From: Pseudacidovorax sp. NFM-22
Lineage (GTDB): Bacteria; Pseudomonadota; Gammaproteobacteria; Burkholderiales; Burkholderiaceae_C
DNA: 64,000 nucleotides
Direction of reading: 5' to 3'
Assembly (NCBI RefSeq): GCF_021401245.1
Contig: NZ_JACBFY010000001.1
Location: 372,001 to 436,000, forward strand
The translations under genes and the position numbers were made by a program. Under the pieces are notes generated by a model. It made no database searches. It was given only the letters and a program-made list of their open reading frames with translations, and was not told the DNA's origin. Positions 18,714 through 26,603 of this stretch are shown one piece after another. Numbering within the stretch: the first letter of the stretch is position 1; the number at the start of each line of letters is the position of its first letter.

Positions 18714-20793
18714 CGGGCCAGGCCTGCTGCAGGCGCCGCAGCTCGCTGGTGAGCTGGTGCACCGAAAAGGGCTTGGTGAGCACCGCCATGCCCGGCTCCA
18801 GTTGGCCGTCCTTGAGCAGCGTGTTCTCGGCATAGCCGGTGATGAAGAGCACCGGCAGCGCCGGCCGCAGGCTGCGTGCCGCGTCGGCCAGCTGCCGGCC
18901 GTTCATGCCACCGGGCAGGCCCACGTCGGTGATCAGCAGGCGCACCTCGGGCGACTGGCGCAGCATCGCCATGCCGGCCAGCGAGTCGGCCGCTTCCAGC
19001 ACCCGGCAACCCAGGTCGCGCAGCGTCTCGGCGACGATCTGGCGCACGGCCTCCTCGTCCTCCACCACCAGCACGGGCCAGTCGGCCTGCGCAGCCAGGT
19101 CGGGCACGGCCTGCGTGCCAGTCGACGCCACGGGCACCGCGCCCTCCACGGCGCGTGGCAGGTGGATCGACACCACCGTGCCCTGCCCCACTTCGGACGC
19201 GATGCGCACCTGCCCGCCGGACTGGCGCGCAAAGCCGTAGATCATCGACAGCCCCAGCCCCGTGCCCTGCCCCAGCGGCTTGGTGGTGAAGAAGGGGTCG
19301 AAGGCCTTGCCCAGCACGTTCGCCGGCATGCCCACACCGTTGTCGGTCACGCGCAGCAGCAGGTAGTCGCCCTCGGGCAGGTCGTGGGTGCGGGCGGCGG
19401 CGCCGGCCAAGTGCACGTTGAGCGTCTCGATCAGCACCTGCCCGCCATCGGGCATGGCGTCGCGGGCATTGATGCACAGGTTGAGCAGCGCGTTCTCCAA
19501 CTGCGAGGGATCGACCAGCGCCGGCCAGGACGCGGTCTGCGCATGCGTCACGATGTGCACCTGCGGGCCCACGGTGCGCTGGATCAGCTCGACCATGCCG
19601 GCCACCAGCTCGTCCACCTGCGTGGGCCGCGGCGCCAGCGTCTGCCGTCGGGAGAAGGCCAGCAGCCGGTGCGTGAGCGCGGCCGCGCGGCGCGTGGCGT
19701 CCTGCGCCGTGCGGATGTAGCGGGGCAGGTGCCCGGGCTGGTTCTGCCGCAGCCGGATCTCCATCAGCTCCAGCGCGCCGGACACCGCCGCCAGCATGTT
19801 GTTGAAGTCGTGCGCCAGGCCGCCGGTGAGCTGGCCGATGGCCTCCATCTTGCGGGCCTGGTGCAGCGCCTCCTCGGCGGCCTCCAGCTCGCGGGTGCGC
19901 TCGCTCACCGCGTCCTGCAGGGCGTCGCGCGAGCGGCTCAGCACTTCGCGCGCGTCGATGATGGCGTCCATCTCGGTGCAGATGCCCACCCAGGCCATGG
20001 CGCTGTCGGCCTCGCCCATCACCGGGTGCGCGCGTGACAGCCACCAGCGGTAGCCCTCGCTTGCGCCGCGCATGCGGAACTCCGCCTCGTAGGGCATGCG
20101 CGCGTTCACCGCGCGCTGCCAGGCGTTCGACAGCGCCGGCAGGTCGTCCGGATGAACGAAGTTGCTCCAGCCGTCGCCCAGGAAGTGCTCGCGCGGCTGG
20201 CCGCTGAAGGCCGTCCAGCGCGGGCTGACGTAGCGCACCAGCCCGGCCCGGTCGGCCGTCCAGACGAAGCCGGGCAGCTCGTCGAGGATGCGTCGCTGCT
20301 GCTCGGCCTCGGCCGCCAGCTGCTGCTGGGCCAGCACACGGGCCGTGGTCTCGGTGGTGAAGCAGAACACGCCTCGCACCACGTCGCCGTCGTAGATGGG
20401 CGAGTACGAGTACGACCACCAGGTCTGCTCCTCGCGCCCGTAGCGCGCCATGGTGATGGGCACATCGACGAAGCGGCTGGCCTGGCCGGCCAGCGCCTGC
20501 TCCAGCGGGCCGCGCACGGCCTCCCAGGCGTCGGACCACAGCACGGGCAGCGACTGGCCCAGCGCGCCCTCCATCCGCGGCCCGAGGATCGGCCGGTAGG
20601 CGTCGTTGAAGAAGAAGGTCAGCGCGTCGCCCCAGACCAGGTACATGCTCTCGGGCGAATTGAGCATGAGCCCGAGCGCATTGCGCAGCGCGCCCGGCCA
20701 TTGCTCCGCGGGCCCGAGCGGCGTCGCGGCCCAGTCATGGGCCCTCACCGCCGCGCCCATGGCGCCGCCGTCGACAGGAAGGGGGGAATTCAT
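18685..20793 (-). CDS. Hybrid sensor histidine kinase with PAS domains and C-terminal receiver
   Basis: About 702 residues, no clear membrane helices. Order: an N-terminal PAS-like region (FFNDAYRPILGPRMEG; this LGPAEQWP-type start is common in PAS/GAF hybrid kinases), a second PAS (ILDELPGFVWTADRAG to WVGICTEMD), a short coiled linker, HisKA with phospho-His in GGLAHDFNNMLAAVSGALE, a HATPase domain (NLCINARDAMPDGG; DNGVGMP; GQGTGLGLSMIYGFA) and a receiver (VLVVEDEEA; phospho-Asp in LLITDVGLPGGMNG; Lys in VLTKPFS). The signal is unknown. The start is uncertain: the frame is open to 20925 and no strong ribosome site exists; I chose MNSPLPVDGG by family fit. It lies downstream of the motor operon on the same strand but is probably independent. 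Confidence 0.9.
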   Translation of the reverse strand: MNSPLPVDGGAMGAAVRAHDWAATPLGPAEQWPGALRNALGLMLNSPESMYLVWGDALTFFFNDAYRPILGPRMEGALGQSLPVLWSDAWEAVRGPLEQALAGQASRFVDVPITMARYGREEQTWWSYSYSPIYDGDVVRGVFCFTTETTARVLAQQQLAAEAEQQRRILDELPGFVWTADRAGLVRYVSPRWTAFSGQPREHFLGDGWSNFVHPDDLPALSNAWQRAVNARMPYEAEFRMRGASEGYRWWLSRAHPVMGEADSAMAWVGICTEMDAIIDAREVLSRSRDALQDAVSERTRELEAAEEALHQARKMEAIGQLTGGLAHDFNNMLAAVSGALELMEIRLRQNQPGHLPRYIRTAQDATRRAAALTHRLLAFSRRQTLAPRPTQVDELVAGMVELIQRTVGPQVHIVTHAQTASWPALVDPSQLENALLNLCINARDAMPDGGQVLIETLNVHLAGAAARTHDLPEGDYLLLRVTDNGVGMPANVLGKAFDPFFTTKPLGQGTGLGLSMIYGFARQSGGQVRIASEVGQGTVVSIHLPRAVEGAVPVASTGTQAVPDLAAQADWPVLVVEDEEAVRQIVAETLRDLGCRVLEAADSLAGMAMLRQSPEVRLLITDVGLPGGMNGRQLADAARSLRPALPVLFITGYAENTLLKDGQLEPGMAVLTKPFSVHQLTSELRRLQQAWPVTPAPDPAA

Positions 20794-20946
20794 CTGCGCT
20801 GTGATCTGGTCAGGGCCCGTCGGCAAGACGGCGGGCGGTGGCCGCCGGGGCGACGGCCGACATTGTCGCGAACTGTGAATCGAAGCCTGCGAATCGCCCT
20901 GCTTTTCCGTCATCCCGCGCGGCAAGCGGCGCCGGCCTGCAGGCGT

Positions 20947-21867
20947 TCAACGGCCCCGCGCCGACTTGCGGCGCGGTGTCGCGGCGCGCAGCTCGCCCTT
21001 GACGGGCGGCGGCGGGGGCGGCGACTGCAGCTGCTCGATGGACAGCAGCGCATCCACGTGGCCGACGAAATGCTCCAGGTACCCCGGCGACAGCTGCTGC
21101 ATCAGCGCCAGCGCCCGGTGGACCAGATGGTGGGAGTTGAGCGGCCCCGCCTGCGCCGGCACCTGGGCGGTGGCCTCGCGCAGCCGCTGCTGCGCCGACA
21201 GGCGCGACCAGGTGCCGCGGAAGCGCCGCAGGGCCTTGAGTTCCGGCGGGCGGGACTGCCCCTCGGCCGTCGCCAGCAGTGGGGGGCCGTCCTCGGCCGC
21301 GCCACGGCCGCGCTGCCCCAGCGCGTCGGCCAGCTGGCCCAGCGCTCCGCGCGGCGCCGTCGCGGCCGGCGTCGCCACTGCGGCCACTGCGGCCGTCGCG
21401 GCCGTGCCCCTGCCCGCGGCCGCGCCGGAAAGGGCCGGCGGACGGGAAGGCAGCGGCGCCCGCGCGGCCGTGTGGGCCGGCGCTGCCGCACGCGCTTCGC
21501 CGGCCGGGCCGGGCCACGCCGTCAGCTTGGTGGCGTACCGGTCGAAGGCCGCCTCCAGGCGGGGCAGCAGCAGTTGCTGGATCCGCTGCGGCTGCCCGGC
21601 GGTGCGCCGTGCCAGCGCGTCCATCGCGAGGAAGGCGGCGGGATCGGCCCGGTCGGCTCCGGCGTCGCGCCAGGCGGCAAGGCGTGCCTGCAGCGCGGCC
21701 ATCGCCGATGCAGGTACCAGTGCCGTTGCCGTTGCCGTTGCCAGTGCAGCGGGCACATCGTCGGCAGAGTCCGTCTCCGCCGCGCCAGGCAGGGCAGCGG
21801 CGCCCACCGGCGTCTCCGAGGAGGCACTCGGCCGTGGGAAGGCATCGTCGGGCAGGACGTGGGCCAT
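20947..21867 (-). CDS. DUF2894 protein, fourth gene of the DUF3348-DUF802-OmpA-DUF2894 operon
   Basis: A 306-residue protein of unknown function. The conserved C-terminal DUF2894 region (about residues 205-290) contains LKALRRFRGTWSRLSAQQRL and GPLNSHHLVHRAL, then LSPGYLEHFVGHVDALLSIE. The N-terminal 200 residues are Ala/Pro-rich and low in complexity. It has no signal peptide or membrane helix, so it should be cytoplasmic. CGGAG lies eight bases before the ATG, and it starts 14 bp after the OmpA-like stop, tightly coupled to the motor pair. I infer an adaptor or effector that meets the long cytoplasmic tail of the DUF802 protein; this is untested. Confidence 0.82.
   Translation of the reverse strand: MAHVLPDDAFPRPSASSETPVGAAALPGAAETDSADDVPAALATATATALVPASAMAALQARLAAWRDAGADRADPAAFLAMDALARRTAGQPQRIQQLLLPRLEAAFDRYATKLTAWPGPAGEARAAAPAHTAARAPLPSRPPALSGAAAGRGTAATAAVAAVATPAATAPRGALGQLADALGQRGRGAAEDGPPLLATAEGQSRPPELKALRRFRGTWSRLSAQQRLREATAQVPAQAGPLNSHHLVHRALALMQQLSPGYLEHFVGHVDALLSIEQLQSPPPPPPVKGELRAATPRRKSARGR
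21721..21742. repeat. Hexanucleotide tandem repeat inside the DUF2894 gene
   Basis: Three and two-thirds copies of TGCCGT, read in frame on the minus strand as alternating Ala-Thr pairs. Changes in copy number would keep the frame. Confidence 0.6.
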
Positions 21868-21881
21868 GACGCCGCTCCGGA

Positions 21882-22550
21882 TCAGGGCTTGGCCGCGGCC
21901 TTGCCGGCCTCGGTGCGGGCGGGGCGCGGCATGGGCGCCATCTCGACCCGGCGATTGCGTGCGCGGCCGTCGGCGTCGGCATTGGAGGCCACGGCCTGCT
22001 GCGAGCCAAAGGCGGCGGCGAACACCGCGTCGGCCGGAATGCCCTCGTCGATCAGCGCGCGGGTCACGGTCAGCGCGCGCTGGGCCGACAGCTCCCAGTT
22101 GTCGGCGAAGCGGCGGCTGTCGCCACGCACCTGTCGGTCGTCGGTGAAGCCGCTGACCATCAGGATCTCGCCGCGCTCGCGCAGGTAGCGGCCCAGCGGG
22201 CCGGCCAGGGTCTTGAGCAACTGACGGCCTTCGGGCTGCAGCTCGTCGGAGGCGAAGGCGAAGAGCACGCTGCCGCTGATGCCGATGCGCCCGTCCGCCA
22301 GCGTGACGCGACCGGCGGCCAGCGGGCCGGCCAGGGCCTGCTCCAGCGTCTGCAGCCGGCGGGCAGCCTGCTCGCGCTGCTGCACCTCGGCCTTCAGGCG
22401 GTCGGCCAGTTCCATCTGCATGCCCATCGCCGCCACCAGGATCAGCGCGAAGGCGCCCAGCACACCGGCCATCAGGTCGCCAAAGACGGCCCACACCGGC
22501 ACCGAGGGCTCGGCGCCGCCGTCGACGAGGTCGTCGTTCAGGGCTGCCAT
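21882..22550 (-). CDS. OmpA/MotB-like stator partner: one membrane helix plus peptidoglycan-binding domain
   Basis: A 222-residue protein built like MotB/ZorB. A short cytoplasmic N-terminus is followed by one helix (about residues 18-42) that begins WAVFGDLMAGVLGAF; Asp25 sits where MotB, ExbD and ZorB carry their proton-binding aspartate. A short coiled linker leads to an OmpA-like domain (about residues 90-210) with SGFTDDRQVRG, FADNWELSAQRALTVTRALI and the closing GRARNRRVEM, matching the peptidoglycan-binding consensus. No signal peptidase site. It follows the DUF802 gene after a 145-bp gap that holds two inverted REP units. Together they should form an ion-driven inner-membrane motor; inferred. 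Confidence 0.9.
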   Translation of the reverse strand: MAALNDDLVDGGAEPSVPVWAVFGDLMAGVLGAFALILVAAMGMQMELADRLKAEVQQREQAARRLQTLEQALAGPLAAGRVTLADGRIGISGSVLFAFASDELQPEGRQLLKTLAGPLGRYLRERGEILMVSGFTDDRQVRGDSRRFADNWELSAQRALTVTRALIDEGIPADAVFAAAFGSQQAVASNADADGRARNRRVEMAPMPRPARTEAGKAAAKP

Positions 22551-22578
22551 GGCGCGGCTCCGTGGGGCATGCCTTGCT

Positions 22579-22683
22579 CCCTCCCCCCCTGGGGGAGGGC
22601 TGGGGTGGGGGCCCACGGCGCTTCGGTGACCGCCTGCGTCGCGCCGGCCCCCATCCCTGCCTTCCCCCAGAGCGGGAAGGAGT
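22579..22683. repeat. Inverted pair of REP-like units in the gap between the DUF802 and OmpA-like genes
   Basis: Unit 1 (22579-22616) is CCCTCCCCC-CCT-GGGGGAGGG followed by CTGGGGTGGGGG. Unit 2 (about 22649-22683) is a degenerate copy in the opposite direction (CCCCCATCCCTGCCTTCCCCCAG then CGGGAAGGAG, in parts). They belong to the same family as the repeats at 7.7, 44.5 and 49.9 kb. Placed within an operon they may alter mRNA stability and lower expression of the downstream genes. Confidence 0.65.
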
Positions 22684-22695
22684 TGGAACGGCCGG

Positions 22696-25600
22696 TCACG
22701 CGGCGGCCTCCACCCCGCGCTGGGCGGCCAGGTGCTGCAGGTCGTCGATGATCTGTTTCTGCGCGCCGATGCTCAGCTCGATCACCTCGCGGGCCTGGGC
22801 CACGTAGTAGTCCAGTTGCTCGTCGCTGCGGGCCAGGGACTTGGTCAGCGCCGTCTCGATGCCCTTGAGTTGCGTCAGCAGCTCGCCGTTGGCCTGGCCG
22901 AAGAGCTGCACCGCTCCGCCGAAGGCCTCGCCCAGGCTGGCCACTTCGACCGCGCTGGCGCCCAACTGCGTGCCGGCCTCGTCCAGGCGCGCGGCCTGGG
23001 CGTCCAGCGCTTGGCCGAAGCGCTCGACCTGGGCCTGCAGCGTCTCCCCAAACTGGCCGCTGGCGCGCTCCATCAGGCCGGCGGTGGTGTCCACCAGCGC
23101 GTCGATGGCGCCGCGCTGCTCGGTGGCCTGGCGGTTGAGCGCCTCCAGCAGCGTGCCCAAGGTCTGCATCAGGCGCTCGCGCTCCTCCAGCGTGGCCTGG
23201 TCGCGAGCCATGCTGTCGCTGATGCGCTCGCGCAGTTCGCCCATCACCTCGGCCGCGGCGCGCGGTGCCTCGGCGGCGGCCTGCACCAGCTGGCCGATCT
23301 CGGCCAGGGTGCGCCGGGCCTGCGCCTCCATCTGCGTGCTCATGTCGGTGGCGGTGCGCGCCAGTGCGGCGCCGGCCTCGCGCAACTGGCCGGTGGCCTG
23401 CTCGCCGGCCGCCTCCCACTGCGTGCGCAGGGTGACGACGGTGGCTTCCAGGGCGCCGGTCCAGGCCGCCTGACGCTCGGCCTCCTGCGTGGCGCGCTGC
23501 TCGATCTGCGCCAGCGTGCGCTCGGCCTGCGTCTGGGCGGTGCTGCCGATGTCGATGGCGGCCTGGCGCAGCTGTTCGCCCACCTGCTGCCATTGGCCCA
23601 CGGCCTCGCCGGTGGCGCGCTGCAGGCCTTCGGCGACCTGGCCGGTGGCCTGCTGCAACTGGCCGGCGGCCTGGCTGCTGGCCAGGGCCAGGGCCTCGGC
23701 GGCGCCGGTGCTGGCGCGTTCGAGCTGGCCGGCGATCTGGCCGCTGGCGCGCTCCAGCTCGGCGGAGGCGGCGCGGCCGGCCTGCAGCCATTGGTCGGCG
23801 GCGGCACTGCCGGTCTGCTGCCACTGCTCGCGCAGGTTGGCGGCCATGGTCTCCAGGGCGGCCGTCCACTGCTGGAGGCGGCCGTCGTCCAGCGCGGCGC
23901 GGCGTTCCATCTCGGCCAGGGTGCGGCGGGCTTGCTCTTCGGCATGGCCGCCCACCTCGGCGGCGGTGTGGCGCAGGGCGTCGCCCAGCTGCTGCCACTG
24001 GCCGGCGGACTCGGCGCCGGCGGCGCGCCATTCCTCGCGAAGAGCGGTGGCGGTGGTCTCGAGCGCGGCGCGCCAGTCGGCCAGGCGGCTTTCGTCGGCG
24101 GCGGCGCGGCGGTCCAGGTCGGCCAGCAGGCGCTGGGCCTGGGCCTCGGCACCGGCGGTGATGTCGCGCACGCTGCGCGACAGGGTCTCGCCGACGGCCT
24201 GCCATTCGCCGGTGGCCTGGGCACCGGCCTGCTGCCATTGCTGGCGCAGTTCGTCGGCCAGGCTGCGCAGCGCGCCGGTCCAGGCGGCCAGGCGCGTGTC
24301 GTCCTGGGCGGCCAGGCGGCTCTGCAGGTCGGTGTGGGCGGCAGCGACGCCGTCGCGCAGGGCGACAGCCTGGCTGGCGAAGCCTTCGGCGGCGCGCTGC
24401 AGCGCGGCCTCGTGGCGAACGGCCATCTGCTCGGCACCCGCAGCCTGCTGGGAGAGGGCCTCCGCCCAGCGCTGGCCCAGGGTCTCGGACTGGCGGTCCA
24501 GCCGCGCGGCCAGGTCGTCGGCCAGCGCCAGGCTGTGCTGCTGCGTGTGCTGGGTGAAGCGGGTCAGGGCCTCGTCCAGCGCCGCATCGCGCTGCTGGGC
24601 ATGGCCGGTGAAGCGGGCGAGCGCCTCGTCGAAGGCGCGGCTGCCCGTGGCCTGCGCGGCCTGCTGTTCGGCCAGAGCGCTGCGCCACAGGCCGGCGACC
24701 TCGGTGGTGGCCTGGCCGAAGCGCTCGGCCACGCCGTCGAGCTGGCGGCGCACCTGCTCGGCCATGACGGTCTGCAGGCGACCGCTTTCCTGGGCCAGGC
24801 CGGCCAGCGTGGCCTCGATGGCGGGCTGGATGGCGGCACCGCTCAGGCGTGCGCCCTCGGCCACGCTCTCCTTCAGGCTGCGCTCGACCGAGGCGGCCAG
24901 CGCGGCATAGGCCGACTCGGCCTGGGTGTGGAAGCGGGCCTGGTCGGCGGTGAGCCGCTCGTTCAGGGCCTGCTGCTGGCGCTCCAGCGCTTCCATGCTG
25001 GCCTGCAGCCGCTCGACCAGCGTGGGCAGCAGGCCGGCCTGCTGCTCCATCAGCTTGAGCGAGGCCTCGCGGTGGTGCGTGGCCGAGAAGGCGCGCAGCG
25101 GGCCGGCGATGGCGGCGTCCAGCTGCTGGCCCACCTGCACCCGCTCGCGGCGGGCCAGCGCGGACATCAACCCCAGCGCCGCCGAGGCGGCCACGCCGGC
25201 CACCGAGGTGCCGAAGGCCAGGCCCAGCCCGCGCACGGGGGCCGACAGCGCATCGCGGATGCCCTGCAGCTCGGTCGCGCCGGTGAGCGCGGCACCGGTG
25301 CCGTCCAGCGTGACGACCATGCCCATGAAGGTGCCCAGCATGCCCAGCAGCACCAGCAGGCCGGTGATGTAGGGCGCGAGCGCGGGTCCGGGCAAGGCGA
25401 CGCGGCCGCCTTCGATGCGCTGGCGCACGGCGCCCTGCAGCGCGGGTTCGACCGGGGCCAGCCAGGCCTGGCGGGCATCGGCCGGCGCGCTGTCCATGCT
25501 GGCGAGTGCCGCCGCCAGCGTGCGGGTGGCGCGGTCGAAGCGCAGCAGCTCCACGCCGCCCACGAGGTAGAACACGCCGATCAGCACCATCACCGCCAGC

Positions 25601-25704
25601 GCGAGCGGCTGGCGGCCCAGGTAGCCGGCGCCGACCCACAGCACGGCGGCCAGTCCGGCCGCGAACACGGCCCAGAGCAGGGCCTTGGCAAACAGTCTCT
25701 TCAT
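22696..25704 (-). CDS. DUF802 protein: MotA/TolQ/ExbB-like channel with giant coiled cytoplasmic tail
   Basis: A 1002-residue protein. Hydrophobic segments lie near residues 8-28, 33-53, 111-133 and 158-183. The last two carry LLGMLGTFMGMVVTLDG and LGLAFGTSVAGVAASAALGL, the pattern of MotA/TolQ/ExbB proton channels, including the Thr/Ser-rich inner pore helix. The remaining 800 residues are Ala/Gln-rich, nearly Cys- and Pro-free and predicted helical. They include four copies of a 69-residue repeat (470-538, 539-607, 608-742 with an insert, 743-811) and five hendecads at 650-704. DUF802 is the conserved C-terminal region. ATG overlaps the DUF3348 stop. This layout resembles ZorA of Zorya defence systems more than flagellar MotA. 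No function is known; role as a motor is inferred. Confidence 0.88.
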   Translation of the reverse strand: MKRLFAKALLWAVFAAGLAAVLWVGAGYLGRQPLALAVMVLIGVFYLVGGVELLRFDRATRTLAAALASMDSAPADARQAWLAPVEPALQGAVRQRIEGGRVALPGPALAPYITGLLVLLGMLGTFMGMVVTLDGTGAALTGATELQGIRDALSAPVRGLGLAFGTSVAGVAASAALGLMSALARRERVQVGQQLDAAIAGPLRAFSATHHREASLKLMEQQAGLLPTLVERLQASMEALERQQQALNERLTADQARFHTQAESAYAALAASVERSLKESVAEGARLSGAAIQPAIEATLAGLAQESGRLQTVMAEQVRRQLDGVAERFGQATTEVAGLWRSALAEQQAAQATGSRAFDEALARFTGHAQQRDAALDEALTRFTQHTQQHSLALADDLAARLDRQSETLGQRWAEALSQQAAGAEQMAVRHEAALQRAAEGFASQAVALRDGVAAAHTDLQSRLAAQDDTRLAAWTGALRSLADELRQQWQQAGAQATGEWQAVGETLSRSVRDITAGAEAQAQRLLADLDRRAAADESRLADWRAALETTATALREEWRAAGAESAGQWQQLGDALRHTAAEVGGHAEEQARRTLAEMERRAALDDGRLQQWTAALETMAANLREQWQQTGSAAADQWLQAGRAASAELERASGQIAGQLERASTGAAEALALASSQAAGQLQQATGQVAEGLQRATGEAVGQWQQVGEQLRQAAIDIGSTAQTQAERTLAQIEQRATQEAERQAAWTGALEATVVTLRTQWEAAGEQATGQLREAGAALARTATDMSTQMEAQARRTLAEIGQLVQAAAEAPRAAAEVMGELRERISDSMARDQATLEERERLMQTLGTLLEALNRQATEQRGAIDALVDTTAGLMERASGQFGETLQAQVERFGQALDAQAARLDEAGTQLGASAVEVASLGEAFGGAVQLFGQANGELLTQLKGIETALTKSLARSDEQLDYYVAQAREVIELSIGAQKQIIDDLQHLAAQRGVEAAA
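23272..24297 (-). repeat. Protein-coding tandem repeats in the DUF802 tail (4 x 69 residues; 5 x 11-residue insert)
   Basis: Each unit runs RLxxW-x14-W-x10-W, then a stretch ending QARRTLAEMERRAA or a variant. Units 1 and 2 are exactly 69 codons. Unit 3 is interrupted at 23593-23757 by five hendecads of the type LERASGQIAGQ / LQQATGQVAEG. Unit 4 is the most diverged. Confidence 0.8.
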
Positions 25705-26432
25705 GCGTCCTTGTTTCCTGGTGTGGCCACGGCGGGCGCAGCGGCGCCCGGCGGCCGGAGGGCTTCGAGCAGGGCCAGCGCGGGCTGCAGGCGCAGCTCC
25801 AGCTCGGCCATCAGCACGGTGTGCAGGTCCTGGCGGAAGGGTTCCTGCCAGCTTTCGTCCTCGGGCCCATGCGCCTCGGCGAGGCGGCGGAAGTGCTTTT
25901 CGAGCATCGGCGCCACGCCGGCCATGAGCCGGTCTTCATGTAGGCCCAGGGTGTGGGCCATCACGGCATCGACGGCGGCGAGCCGCGCCAGTTCGGGCGA
26001 GCGGGCCGCCACCACGGCGCGCAGCCGCTCGCGCAGCAGGCCGATGGCCATCTCCATCGCCTGCTGGCGCGCCAGGTAGCGCTGCCGGTAGGGCGAGAAG
26101 CCGATGCCCTGCTCGAAGGTGGAGCGGCCGGCGGCGGCGGCCTCCTTGGCATGGCCATGGGCCAGCACGGCGCGCACGCGCTCCACCTCGGCCTGCTCCT
26201 GCGGCCAGGGATCGTCGGTGGTGGAAGGGGCGCCGGCAGCGCTCGGGGCCGGCAACGGCCGTTCGAGGGCCGCTGACAGCGAGATGGCGTCCGTCCAGCC
26301 GAGCCAGTGGCTCAGGCGGTCGGCGAAGGCGTCTCTGGAATCCCGGACCTGCGCCCGCGGACCGGCAAGGCCGGCCAGCAGTCGCACAAGCGCCGCACCG
26401 GTCAGGCCCGTGCGCACGGTGGTGAGCGCCAT
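25701..26432 (-). CDS. DUF3348 protein, first gene of the motor operon
   Basis: A 243-residue predicted cytoplasmic protein of unknown function. The N-terminus LTGAALVRLLAGLA and FADRLSHWLGWTDAISLSAA match the DUF3348 family, which in betaproteobacteria sits beside DUF802 genes. The middle has FSPYRQRYLARQQAMEMAIG; no catalytic motif is seen. Its stop overlaps the DUF802 ATG (ATGA), so the two are translationally coupled and probably made in fixed ratio. I infer a chaperone, anchor or regulator of the DUF802 channel. The ribosome site is weak. A 171-bp gap with a 14-bp palindrome separates it from the upstream nuclease gene. Confidence 0.85.
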   Translation of the reverse strand: MALTTVRTGLTGAALVRLLAGLAGPRAQVRDSRDAFADRLSHWLGWTDAISLSAALERPLPAPSAAGAPSTTDDPWPQEQAEVERVRAVLAHGHAKEAAAAGRSTFEQGIGFSPYRQRYLARQQAMEMAIGLLRERLRAVVAARSPELARLAAVDAVMAHTLGLHEDRLMAGVAPMLEKHFRRLAEAHGPEDESWQEPFRQDLHTVLMAELELRLQPALALLEALRPPGAAAPAVATPGNKDA

Positions 26433-26549
26433 GGGGGTTGCCGGGTCGAAAAACCGCGCAGTCTACACCGGGGAATCTGCGGCGGGGCTAGACGACTGGA
26501 GCGCTGCGTGTCGTCTCAAACAGCGGATTTGCGCGTAGGCTGGTATCGG

Positions 26550-26563
26550 CGGAGCATGCTCCG
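26550..26563. promoter_or_regulatory. Perfect 14-bp palindrome CGGAGCATGCTCCG upstream of the motor operon
   Basis: It lies 118 bp upstream of the DUF3348 start, between it and the low-GC nuclease gene. It could be an operator for the operon or a remnant of the junction where the nuclease gene arrived; no protein can be assigned. Confidence 0.35.
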
Positions 26564-26603
26564 TCGCCGACGGTACAGGGGCGCCCACCGACTGGACCGG
26601 CGG

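Noticed and set aside
22732-26079. Long plus-strand open frame (over 1100 codons) opposite the DUF802 gene
   Set aside because: Antisense shadow of the repetitive DUF802 gene. Its Gly/Leu/Ala-rich repeats simply mirror the 69-codon repeats on the minus strand.
20947-26432. Calling the motor operon a canonical Zorya system
   Set aside because: There is no ZorC, ZorD helicase or ZorE HNH nuclease, and the accessory proteins belong to DUF3348 and DUF2894. Only the two membrane components resemble Zorya, so I claim superfamily likeness only.
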